From the NCBI GenBank assembly GCA_963576735.1, contig OY755188.1, forward strand, positions 3,596,001-3,660,000: a DNA stretch of 64,000 bases, given 5' to 3'. Positions 53,023 through 62,977 of the stretch are shown here, piece after piece. The notes under the pieces were generated by a model. That model worked only from the letters and a program-made list of their open reading frames with translations. It was not told the origin of the DNA and made no database searches. The translations under genes and the position numbers were made by a program. Position 1 is the stretch's first letter. The number at the start of each line of letters is the position of its first letter. Origin of the DNA: Bedellia somnulentella. Its lineage: Eukaryota > Arthropoda > Insecta > Lepidoptera > Bedelliidae.

Positions 53023-54300
53023 CTTAAAACGTCAGTTCTGGCTACCATCAGGATAGTAGTTATAATATTTCCCAACCTGGACTAAGCAAGAATTGTGAAC
53101 TAGGGCCTGACCGTACCATCCAGGCTATGCTCTCACTCTTTGGTGGAGACATGACAGTATATGAGCGGTTGTTATCATTCTGTAGTGTAGGCATGTAATA
53201 GCGCTAAACAAATTTGTTCCGCAGGTTTCACTCGATGCAAATTAGAGTTTTAGGGATTTTTAATGAAGACGATAATTTAATAAAGATGTAAAAAATAATG
53301 TTGGTGACTTATTTATTAAACCTTTGCCCCATCTATTTTGTCCATATGTTTTGAGTAGCCTAAAATACCTCTTTACATTTTCTATGACTTGAATAGACTA
53401 AGATACGACTTTTGTTTTATTTTTGTTAAGAAATGTGTTCGACAACTTTTAACACAAGATTTAAAACTGATTTCACTTTTATTAGATAAAAAAATGCAAC
53501 AGAATAATATTTTTTAAGCGCTGATTATATTTGTTTCGTGATTAAATCTAATTAATAACTAATTTAATTTTAATTTAGAGACGTGTCAAGTAGGTTATCT
53601 TTTTTGTAACGTGAGTATATATTTTCTACATAATAAAATATCTGCTTCGCTTATCCTCCAATCGGCAATTGCCTTCAAACGAAGGCCATTTGGAGAACGG
53701 TTTTCTGAGCGATATTAGAAACACGATTACTGTGGCCCTTTGGGCTTCTAAACTGAATCTAATTTCGTAATCCATCCCACAATTTTGTTCAGCCGCTTGT
53801 TATAATTGTCTGGAAAAGGAACATTGTCTCACAGGATTTAAATGGGATAAAGAAATGAGATTTTGAAACGACGTCTTCCTCATTTTCGAATTTACTTCTG
53901 AATTTTACGGTTTGACTTTTAAAGTGGATAGTATAAAAACGTATAGTATAGTTGTATATAAACTTATTTTTAATTTCGTATAAATTTTCTTGCACATTAT
54001 TTATTTTCCAAGTCTTCTAGCTTTAAATATATCATTGGTATAGTATAATAATGAAACACGTTATTGTACATAAAAAGGCAACACATACACAAATACAAAT
54101 TCAATAACAAAAGTAAACTGGTCTTATCACTGAAAACAATCTCTTCGAGACGACCTTTGAATAATTTGATTATGCTAAAAAAATGGATTGAATAAAATAT
54201 CAAAAAAGGATTACTAAATTATATTATTCAGTAACACCGTGCATAATCATAATTTTATTTATATAATACCGAATTAAATATTAACTTTATTAATCACTAA
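53023..54300. other. No gene seen
   Basis: Mostly AT-rich. About 53640-53760 is GC-richer (CTCCAATCGGCAATTGCC, CGAAGGCCATTTGGAGAACG) without a supported frame. Confidence 0.4.
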
Positions 54301-54301
54301 T

Positions 54302-54475
54302 CAATAAAGGATAAATAAAGGAAAGAAACATTTCGACACAGGCGGGAATCGAACCCGCGACCTCGGGTATACGCCCCGACGCTCTGCCAATTGAGCCACC
54401 GTGTCAATGGCTGCCAGCGCGAAATTCTTCAATCCTTTATTTCTTTTACACGTTTGAGTAGTGTTTGCGTTTCCT
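54302..54475 (-). repeat. tRNA-like repeat (family D), most complete copy 5
   Basis: Minus-strand body at 54335-54405 (71 nt) folds as a full cloverleaf. Acceptor GACACGG/CTGTGTC (one G-T), D stem GCTC/GAGC, anticodon stem TCGGG/CCCGA with loop GCGTATA, T arm GCGGG-TTCGATT-CCCGC. The triplet would be GTA (Tyr), but C replaces U33 and no intron is seen, so it is probably a dispersed tRNA-derived element. Flanks AAATAAAGGAAAGAAAC and the complement-like ATCCTTTATTTC bracket it. Confidence 0.65.
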
Positions 54476-54499
54476 ACCTCCAAATTTTAACTAATTCGG

Positions 54500-54880
54500 A
54501 GGTAGAAAACGATTTATTACAATGTTTCTGTCCACGTCTATCGTACATCATTAAATCATTTATGCAATCTGTTCTAAAACGTACATTTAAGTTGTTTCAT
54601 AATTTCAAAATGTAACAGTTGTGTTTCAAATTGTACTGGACTAAGGTGTTTCAGCTTATTCCAGTATTTAATTAGTCTACAACAGACAATACAAATGATA
54701 CTACAAGTCAACATTTGCATCATTTGATATGAAGGCACATCTCTAATGCAAACAAGGTCGCCAAAGTTTCGCTTGCTGTTCTTGAAAGTTTGACGATTAA
54801 AACTGGATGATGTAATGAGATTTCATATCACCCACCAATACTAAAAAACAAGTGTTCTTTAAGTTCTTTTGATAACACCT
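54500..54880. other. No gene seen
   Basis: CTACCTCC...GGAGGTAG (54474-54506) is a small hairpin. Otherwise nothing recognised. Confidence 0.4.
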
Positions 54881-55043
54881 AGGGCCGGCGCTGACTGCCG
54901 GCATGGCATGGCAAAGGATTTCGGTATAGATATAGCATTTTTAATCTTATTACCATGAGTATAGAATTCATTTTACTTCATTTTGACACAACGATGTGTC
55001 GAAATCCTTTGCCATGCCATGCCGGCAGTCAGCGCCGGCCCCT
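54881..55043. mobile_element. Short inverted-repeat element (MITE-like)
   Basis: A 163-bp unit with ~43-bp almost perfect terminal inverted repeats. The left (54881-54923) begins AGGGCCGGCGCTGACTGCCG and the right arm is 55000-55043. The AT-rich centre has no coding. Ends of the type AGGGCCGGCG would suit hAT-like or Harbinger-like families, but no unambiguous target duplication is visible, so the superfamily is open. Confidence 0.8.
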
Positions 55044-55735
55044 AAGAAGCGAAAAGTAGGCGGATTGCGAATTTTATCGAATAGTTTACTTTACGCCGTA
55101 GTAAAAAAATGCTTTCCTTAGCATCATTAGAAAAAAAGACACAGATATGTATTGTTTTTACTCAGATGTATGGAACTCGATCATTCTGATTGAAAATGAA
55201 ATTTGGATTGAAACTCGCAATACACCTACAGAATAGGTGTTATTCTAACCCGGTACAAAGCATCAACAGTCTTACTCTATTTGTTTAAACTCATTAATAA
55301 ACCGCCAAACGTCAACTTAAAGCCGTAATCCCTTTTCTACAGAAACTTAATACCCCACGTATTTTCAGCAAGAAAATTCTAATGAGAATCCAGTTAGAAC
55401 GTAACGAGTTTAAACCAAGAACCATTTTCAATGGCACTTTAAAGTAAAACTGTTTAAGATAACCCAAGCCCGCGGTTCTTGTTCACTAAACTACCTACTT
55501 TGGTCCTTTGTCATCAAACACCCTTTATACAAAAGGAGGTCACAAGTAGCTGGTTAAAAATGACTTATTGATTCGAAAACAAAGCGCTTTTGCTATTCCC
55601 TCGGCGACAACCTATGCAAGCAAATTTGATACGCTTTGGTTTGATTGTAAGGAGATTACGGGAAATATTGCTCGTATTTTTGCGAGTATGATAGCAATAA
55701 TTAACTTTATCTTTCACAGTTAGGTTATGTTTCCA
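55044..55735. other. No gene seen
   Basis: Mixed AT-rich sequence; nothing recognised. Confidence 0.4.
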
Positions 55736-55736
55736 T

Positions 55737-55870
55737 TACATACATAGTTCTCACACCATTAGTTTTCATTGATTTAGCAATACGATCCTGGCAATCTTCT
55801 CAATATTTATTTACTTTTATCAATGTTTTCATACATGCCCTTTTCTTCTTTATATTCTTCTTTATGAGCA
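55737..55870 (-). mobile_element. RTE 3' end, old copy
   Basis: TACATACATAGTTCTCACACC, TTAGTTTTCATTGATTTAGC, TACGATCCTGGCAATCTTC, CATACATGCCCTTTTCTTC. Confidence 0.65.
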
Positions 55871-55989
55871 TACAACATCGTCTACTTCCTTTCGCTGTTA
55901 TCTGTATATGAAAATGACCGAAAAATATCATATAGAAGCCCACTCTAACATTTATTTTAATCTTGTTTTCATTGTGAGCTTGTTGACAA

Positions 55990-56057
55990 GCAGACAAACA
56001 CCAAAGCATCAGTAATAGGGTCTCACTTGTTGTATTTTTTTGCTACAGAACCCTAAT
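55990..56057 (+). mobile_element. Fragment of the AGGGTTCCGTAGC element
   Basis: AGCAGACAAACACC, TAATAGGGTCTCACTTG and TTTGCTACAGAACCCTAATA correspond to the right end of the 10.2-10.8 kb element. Confidence 0.5.
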
Positions 56058-56202
56058 AAAAATGTTTGAAAATATTGATAATTGCAAGAAAATCTATACA
56101 CATTTTTTGGATGTAACAGAGTGCCGATGAATACTCTCTGCTTATTACAATAGAAAATGAAAGCATGTTCTTGCGATTAATAATTAAAACTTACATAAAA
56201 CG

Positions 56203-56523
56203 TAACATAACATAAACGTTCACGCCGTTTTTCCCCAAAGGGGTTGGCAGAGGTACCAATACTTCTGAACTCACACGGCAGCGCCATCTAGTGTCCAGAG
56301 AAGGTACCCACGTTTTGCTTGGACAGTGTACTCACGTGATAGGGGGCAGGCCTATCGTCGTTTTGTACGAATACACTGTCACATGACTAAGTACAACTTA
56401 GCTATGTGGGTTTCCTCACGATGTTTTCCCTCACCGTTAACAACCATGATAAATTAACCACACATATGACTTTAGAAAAGACAAATTGGTGTAGGCCCAA
56501 CACAGGATTGGAACTCACGCCCT
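56203..56523 (-). mobile_element. SINE-B (CAGCGCCATCTAGT subtype), headless
   Basis: Tail AACATAACATAAACGTTCAC, GGCAGCGCCATCTAGTGTCC, then body to GGATTGGAACTCACGCCC. Same subtype as the 28.7 kb copy, with a similar 5' end point. Confidence 0.9.
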
Positions 56524-56529
56524 TCTGTT

Positions 56530-56915
56530 TTCCTTCTTTTAATTTTATCCTAACTACAATTTACGTGGAATTCAAACCCAAAAAGAGGCACGAATAACCG
56601 ATATAATTGTTTGTAACCCAAACATTAAAACCATTTTAAAATAGAGACTTGCCCTTAATAAAGTTAAATTTCCAAGTTAGGTACTTAAATGAAAAAAAAA
56701 CATAAAAATACTATGTTTTCCACATTAAATTTTTGAGCTTTTGTGCTAAAAGCTTGTGCCTGAGCTTGAAGTGCTTCTAACGACGTAGTTAGAAAGCTGT
56801 GCTCCGTTTCAAAATACCAGCTAAAATTTATTATTTTGTACCCTGAACTGAATCTTTGCGAAATAATGTAAAGTGAATTTAGCTACAAATAACCTTATAA
56901 ATATATGTATTCAGG
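56530..56915. other. No gene seen
   Basis: AT-rich; nothing recognised. Confidence 0.4.
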
Positions 56916-56916
56916 G

Positions 56917-56971
56917 TTATACCTATAAAAAATTGGTAGCCAGAGCATCAGATTTTTAAATTTCTCAGCGT
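56917..56971 (-). mobile_element. SINE-A 3' fragment
   Basis: TTGGTAGCCAGAGCATCAG and AAATTTCTCAGCG. It abuts a plus-strand SINE-A. Confidence 0.55.
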
Positions 56972-57211
56972 TTTTTTGTGTCGGTTTCGAATAGCACTTA
57001 TTCCGGTGGGTGTACGTAAGAGGCGACTAACGGTATGGGGCTATTAAGGGATTTTTGGGCTATTAGGTTGGAGACCCATCACCAACAACCTTTATTTTTA
57101 CTATCTTTTCCCCACTCAAATTTCCAAAAGTGGCTGAGTAATTTCTAATTCTTTAGCTCTGGCTACCCCTTCCTGGGATTTATAGCCGTGAGTATATGTA
57201 TGTATGTATGT
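56972..57211 (+). mobile_element. SINE-A, nearly full-length
   Basis: Head GTGTCGGTTTCGAATAGCAC to the tail with TATG repeats. Confidence 0.88.
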
Positions 57212-57221
57212 AAAATACAGA

Positions 57222-57295
57222 TAATTAGTAATGGGTCTCCAACTGCATCGCATAAACAGGAATAAAAAGCACCATTACAAACACGGGAAGAATAC
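57222..57295 (-). mobile_element. SINE-A fragment
   Basis: GTAATGGGTCTCCAACTGC, ATCGCATAAACAGG. Diverged middle. Confidence 0.5.
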
Positions 57296-57369
57296 CTAAT
57301 GTTCAGAGTACGGAACGTTTTGCTAGTAATAATAATATAAATATAATTCCGACGGGTGTACGTGAGAGA

Positions 57370-57612
57370 TGCTGTGTATGTTGGCTTAGAATAGCAGTAC
57401 CCCATTTCTTCCGGTGGGTGTACGTAAGAGGCGACTAACGGTATTGGGGCTTTTAAGGGATTTCTGGGCGATGAGGCTGGAGACCCATCACCAACAACCT
57501 TTATTTTACCATCTTTTCCCCACTTAACTTTCCAAAAGTGGCTGAGGAATTTCTAATTCCTTAGCTCTGGCTACCCCATCTAGGGATTTATAGCCGTGAG
57601 TATATGTATGTA
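57370..57612 (+). mobile_element. SINE-A, full-length
   Basis: Head GCTGTGTATGTTGGCTTAG to tail GCCGTGAGTATATGTATG. Confidence 0.88.
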
Positions 57613-57616
57613 ATAA

Positions 57617-57868
57617 TATAACTCCCGTAATAGGGCAGGTCTATATAGGTCTATCGCTAATTTGTACAAATACACTGTCGCATGACTAAATACAACTTAG
57701 CCATGTGGGTTTGTGCCATAGGGATGTTTTCCCTCACCGTTAACAACCATGATAAATTAACCACACATATGATTATAGAAAAGCCAAATTGGTGTAGCCA
57801 CGACCCGGGATCTGAACCCTCACCTTCTGCAATATAAGCGGTGTTCTACCCACTGAGCTATCACGGTT
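57617..57868 (-). mobile_element. SINE-B, 3' truncated, with head
   Basis: CAGGTCTATATAGGTCTATC, GTTTTCCCTCACCGTTAAC, GACCCGGGATCTGAACCC, and head CACTGAGCTATCACGGTTG. The tail side is missing. Confidence 0.85.
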
Positions 57869-57975
57869 GTCACCTATCACTAATCCACGGATGTCGTCAG
57901 TTAAATTTGTAAACATTATAAATATCAGGATTTAAAAATTCTCACAAAGTCATTTTAATATAATTCTATAAATAA

Positions 57976-58216
57976 ACATACATAAACTCACGGCTATAAA
58001 TCCCTTGAAGGGGTAGCAAAAGCTAGAGAATTGAAAATTCCTTAGCCACTTTTGGAAGTTGCGTGGGGAAATGATGGTGATATAAAGGTTGTTGGTGATG
58101 GGTCTCCAACCGCATCACCCAAAAATCCCTAAAAAGCCCCAATACCGTTAGTCGCCTTTTACGTACATCCACCGGAAGAGATGGGGTAGTGCTATTCTAA
58201 GCCGACACTACACAGC
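57976..58216 (-). mobile_element. SINE-A, full-length, between 53-bp direct repeats
   Basis: Tail ACATACATAAACTCACGGC to head CACTACACAGC. The flanks 57918-57970 and 58226-58277 are diverged direct copies (both contain ATAAATATCAGGAT and CTCACAAA), much longer than a normal target duplication. Confidence 0.88.
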
Positions 58217-58279
58217 ATAACTTCTATAAATATCAGGATCTAAAATTTCTCACAAACACAGTTTATTATAATTCTATCT

Positions 58280-58870
58280 CCTGGTTATTTGATGGCTTTA
58301 ACTGGATGGCGTTAATTAAATATCTATCCAAAAAACTTGCAACCTAAATGAAAAAGCAACTAAGGCGCCACTAAAATATACATTCATTCTACTAGCTTCA
58401 GTTTCGGACTAAATGACACAACATTTTTCATCACTTAACTTTGGTCTAAACTCGAAACATTAACAAAATTGGTTCTATGCAAACATTATAGTTAATCTCG
58501 CCTCAAATTCTGAACTCGTTAGACCAAAGATGTGCTTTTATTTTAATTAAATTTTCAAAACGTCGCGCGGAGTTTTCTCAATTCAAAGTAATATTTGCCA
58601 TTTTGTTTATAATCCGCGATTTTCGTTGCTTGCTTGTTAATTTAAGACTTCATTTGTTTTGAATCTTAATTAACGCTAATACAAGCTAATTAGACTAAGA
58701 ATGTTCAGATGAATTTGGAGATCTTGTAAATTAGTTTTCATAAATTGGGAGTATAGAAGAAATTACTAAAAGTAAGAGTATCTGCCTTCACCCATAGCAA
58801 AAAGGAATAAATGAAATGATTAAGAAGTAACAAGATATATATTTTTGGTTTGGGATTTCCAAAATATTTT
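58280..58870. other. No gene seen
   Basis: Mostly AT-rich; AAAACGTCGCGCGGAGTTTT (about 58557-58576) is a GC-richer spot. Confidence 0.4.
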
Positions 58871-58875
58871 ATTAT

Positions 58876-59030
58876 ATGCTCAAAAAGTCAGGCATCCGAA
58901 ACATGAAGAATAAAAGAGCGTTAATAAGAAGATTGATGGATGTAAACGAAGCTAGACAAGTTCGCAAGAATCATAAGCCGATGCAATTGGTAATCTCTGC
59001 TTACCCCAGTGGGAATTTATGGCATGTTAA
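58876..59030 (+). pseudogene. RTE C-terminal fragment
   Basis: Encodes KKSGIRNMKNKRALIRRLMD, then VNEARQVRKNHKPM...VISAYPSGN. Two substitutions break the CQDRTKW motif (RKNHKPM). The end GGAATTTATGGCATG has no repeat tail. Confidence 0.8.
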
Positions 59031-59257
59031 CTGCCACCCATTTTTTTTTCTAAGTTATTATCAAACCAAAGAAAACTAAACAAAAGAATTACCAAATTAG
59101 CTTTTAAACCTGGCTGAGTAATTTATCATTCTGAAGTAAAGTTCTTGTAACTTCTTTTAGGTATTTGGTAGGATTAGGATAGGTAGGAGGTAAGAAAATA
59201 TGCTGTCAGGGTAACAAACAAATTTTTTAATAAAATTCTAAAAAAATACTACACATT

Positions 59258-59478
59258 CAGCGTGAGGAAACCTACATGGCTGAATTGTACTTAGTCATGT
59301 GACAGTGTATTCGTACAAAACGGCGATAGGCCTGCCCCTATCACGTGAGTACACTGTCCATGCAAAACGTAGGTACTCTGAACACCAGGTGACAAAGTCA
59401 CGTGATGTTCAGAAGTATTAGTACCTCTGCCAACCGCTTCGGGGATATTCGGAGTGAACGTTTATGTTATGTTATGTT
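59258..59478 (+). mobile_element. SINE-B, 5' truncated
   Basis: From GCGTGAGGAAACCTACATGG to the tail GATATTCGGAGTGAACG with TTATG repeats. Confidence 0.9.
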
Positions 59479-59850
59479 ACGTTCATATATAATAACGATA
59501 TGAGAGACTCAAAACATATTCCGTGCATTTTCTTTATCTGTGAATTCAAATGCATGTTCCATTTAGCCAGCTCATGTCCCGTATGCATCACTACGAAACT
59601 TGGCACGCGAAACGATGTCTTATGGATTTCTGCCATTATGTACGAGATATTTGAGTAGCCTACTTTATGGGTGATTTAGTTTGCAGTCTCCGTTTGTCGC
59701 TTGAGATTTGTATGTTCGGTGGCAATGGGAAGGAGGTTATGAAATGTTTTTGTTGTTATGCTTTGATGTGCAGATAAGAGATTTATGCCTATATAACTAA
59801 ATAAGAAATATTGTGTGATTTTACTTACTCATCAATTAATCAATTGAATT

Positions 59851-60094
59851 GCCGTGTAGTGCCGGCTTAGAATGTCGCTACCCCTTTCTACCCACGTTTG
59901 TCGTAAAAGGCGACTAAGGGTATTAGGGCTTTTAATTGGTTTTTGGGCGATGCGGTTGGAGACCCATCACCAAAAACCTTTAGTTTGATCATCTTTTCCC
60001 CACTCAACTTCCAAAAGTAGCTGAGGAATTTATAATTCCTTAGCTCTGGCTACCCCTTCTAGGGAAATATAGCCGTGAGTATATGTATGTATGT
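59851..60094 (+). mobile_element. SINE-A (CCGG-head subtype), with target duplication
   Basis: Head GCCGTGTAGTGCCGGC to the tail with TATG repeats. ATCAATTAATCAAT at 59831-59844 and 60095-60108 is a perfect 14-bp target duplication. Six extra bases (TGAATT) precede the head. Confidence 0.93.
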
Positions 60095-60109
60095 ATCAAT
60101 TAATCAATC

Positions 60110-61130
60110 ACTATGGTTTTGGATTTGTAATACGAATATATCAATTATTTGCTAACAAAATAACATTTTTGCATTCTTCTGCAGATTTTTTTTAGTGCTT
60201 AGTAGTCGGCTACTTTTTGTACTTCTACATAAACCATCGTTTTTGTTTCCACTGGGCCAGGCAAAACTTTATTGTTGGTCAATTGATAATTTCAACAAAA
60301 GAGTTCCATTATTACAACTTTCTTCTTTGTAATCGTCATATAAAAGGCAGTTCATTTATTGAAGTCACTTAATTAAAAAGTAACATGACGGCTTAATTCC
60401 ATTCGTATAAATATTATTAGTTCAATGCTAAAGGTATTCATCATACACAAATACATACATACCATACACAAAGCTTAACAACCTTTATACAGAAACTATA
60501 GGACTGAACTCCTTCATAACATTATAAAACCATATGTAATGAAACAAAATCATATAAAGAAAAATAAAGAGTAAAGTACATTATGTAGAATATAAGCTCA
60601 ATAAAATATTACTCATGTACGATAAACACCTTCATTTCGTAGCCAAAATATCCAACTAGCAAAGATATTTTTCCGAGCGGCTCTTTATAATAGAGTTCGC
60701 TTACGTTTCTTGATTAGAGCAATTATTCAGCCGTGTGACGTCACGATAGCCGAGCGCCCGGCGCCTGACTTAACCTGAAGTCTTTATTACAAAACGGTTT
60801 CACAAAACCCTTTCTTATTTATCATTTGATTTATAGCCTGAGGTTGGTTAATAAATAGGTATTTGAATATACGTTAATAAGCTATTTATTGTGTATATGT
60901 CATGGCCATATCGTAAATTTGAACACATCATGAATCAATCGTCCCAAATAGTCGTATTTCATGAAATGTTCAAGTTAATGTTCAATGTTAAGATTATTTG
61001 GTCATACCGTAAAGTAGTTACATTAATTACCGGTAGAGGCACTGAAAACTTTATCACAGCATATTATTATCTCTCTAGAGTCGACATAGCGGTAAAATTA
61101 GGGCTTTGTCTTTAAATCTTTACATAAAAT
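60110..61130. other. No gene seen; CRE-like motif
   Basis: AT-rich except 60640-60790. A 74-codon plus frame at 60891-61115 has no recognisable feature. Confidence 0.35.
60736..60743. promoter_or_regulatory. Consensus cAMP-response element TGACGTCA
   Basis: A perfect 8-bp palindrome followed by a CpG-rich patch (ATAGCCGAGCGCCCGGCGCC). Possible promoter or enhancer; no transcript is supported. Confidence 0.3.
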
Positions 61131-61132
61131 CT

Positions 61133-61362
61133 AGCTGGGTAGTGTCGGCTTAGAATAGCACTATCCGATCTTCCCGTGTTCGTAAGAGGCGACTAAAGGT
61201 ATAGAGTGAATTTTGAGCGATGCGGTTGGAGATCCATTACCGGAAATCTTTATTTTACTAATATCTTTTCCCCAATCATTTACGAAAAGTGGCTGAGGAA
61301 TTTCTTTGTCTGAAGCTCTGTCTACCCCTTCTAAGGATTTATAGCCGTGGGTTAGTATGTGT
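61133..61362 (+). mobile_element. SINE-A, diverged
   Basis: Head GCTGGGTAGTGTCGGC, GTTGGAGATCCATTACC, CTCTGTCTACCCCTTCTAAG, tail degraded. Confidence 0.8.
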
Positions 61363-61364
61363 AT

Positions 61365-61828
61365 ATCAAATGCATGTCATAAAAGCACATGAGTATCTGT
61401 CTTGAGTCAATTTTGCTTTGAAATTAAAGTGTGTCTTTATCTCTATAAATAAAATCGTTTAGTTACTGACTAAAAGTTCGTTAAAGCTGGCTAGCTAGCT
61501 GGCTGGACCTAGAAAGCAGAAATTTGGCAGGAACATTGCTTTTGTGCTTTTGATGAACACTTAGAAATTTCCAGAATTTCCTGTCATTCTCATGGAAGCG
61601 GAAATTCTGCGAAATTTGCTATAAAGACTCCTTTAGTAGAGTACCTTTATATCTGTACCTTTACCTGTACCTTCTTTACCTGTATAGGACCTGTACAGAT
61701 ATAAAGATACAATCCAAAAGGATGACCAGGAATTCTGACTGGCATAGGAATAAAAAGATATTACAGATTATATGAAGCTTCTATAATTAATTATATTCCA
61801 TCTATTTGATACACAAAGGAAATGTGTG
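61365..61828. repeat. Unclassified repeat-like DNA with a hairpin
   Basis: GCTGGCTAGCTAGCTGGC (about 61488-61505) is a near-palindrome. GTACCTTTATATCTGTAC (61641-61658) pairs with 61693-61710, with CTGTACC repeats in the loop. The text around AGAAAGCAGAAATTTGGCAG is of a kind I associate with dispersed insect repeats, but no second copy is here. Confidence 0.35.
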
Positions 61829-62088
61829 TGTCAGCTGAGAACAGAAATACCCCATTTCTTCCTGTGGCTGTATGTAAGAGGCGACGCTAGGAATTCTTTT
61901 TTAATTTAATTAATAACTCTCTTTAATTAATTTTTGGACGCTGGGGTTGGAGGCCCATCGCAAAAACCTTTATTTTACAATCTTTTACTCACTTAACTTC
62001 CAAAAGTGGCTAAGGAATTTAAAATTCTTTAGCTCGGGCTATCTCTTCTAGGGATTTATTGCTGTGAGTATTTATATGTATGTATTTA
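61829..62088 (+). mobile_element. SINE-A, diverged, with AT insert
   Basis: CAGCTGAGAACAGAAATACC, a 35-bp AT-rich insertion, GGGTTGGAGGCCCATCGC, and tail TGCTGTGAGTATTTATATG. Confidence 0.78.
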
Positions 62089-62089
62089 T

Positions 62090-62977
62090 ATATTGTGATC
62101 CATAATGAGCCAACTTAGGCTGAACATTCCAAGTGGTGCGCTTAGGCGGCGGCTGGGTCGACTTCTCGCAGTTCCTGCATCGCGTACCAACTTATTGAGA
62201 GAGAGCTCTCTTACGCGCGCAATAGTTGCAGTTAACCATATTGCCGAACAAACGGACATATTTTCCTGTTCCTTGGCTCACTAGCTGGTAGCTTTATATT
62301 TTTTGTGTTAAGGTATGTAAAATTTAATTTTTGAGTACTATGGTTAATTACTTTCTTTGTTTGTACTCTGTTCTTTAAATTAGGTTATAAATGTATTGTA
62401 TGAATTGGGTTTTAAAACCTGTAATGGTTATTTTTATGAATAAATAAATAAATATAGCAGAATATAACGTAATTTGAAAGGTTTGACATGTCAGCTACAC
62501 TTGAAGTAGGTAGTGCCAGGCAAGGGTCAACCTACTGTTACAGTTTTCATAATATTTGGATGAAGTGTTGAGCAAAAGCTAGTTATAGCTAAAATAAAGG
62601 AAAGCCAAAAGGAAACCATTAATAAATTGATTCAATAAATACCAGAGAGAACAAATTAAGTAATACAAAACACTATAAAATTTTTTTTTTAAAAAACATT
62701 ACAGTCTTTACAGTAAAATAAAATGGGAAGGGCAGTATTGCACAACAGTTTTTAATAAGTATTACAACCGATAATCACTAAAGGGTAACCTGTGCTGTAG
62801 GTATCTGTATTTATAATTAGTACCAATTGACACAACATGGTTCCAAATCCAGTCTATTTTTTTATTGAAATGTAGCAAAGGTATTCGAAGGTGGATACTA
62901 AAACAAGTATGTAACCGAATTCTTCTCATTTTTCTAGGTAAAAACTTCGGTCCGGTAAAATTTAAATAAATATAAAT
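62090..62977. other. Upstream of the CR1-like ORF1; possible 5' UTR
   Basis: 62100-62290 is GC-richer (GTGCGCTTAGGCGGCGGCTG, CTCTCTTACGCGCGCAATAG). The rest is AT-rich. The 5' end of the CR1-like element is probably in here but no boundary can be placed. Confidence 0.3.

Noticed and set aside
54335..54405. Functional tRNA-Tyr(GTA) gene
   Set aside because: The cloverleaf is good, but U33 is C, the sequence occurs as dispersed and folded-back copies with common flanks, and eukaryotic tRNA-Tyr normally carries an intron. Treated as a tRNA-derived repeat.
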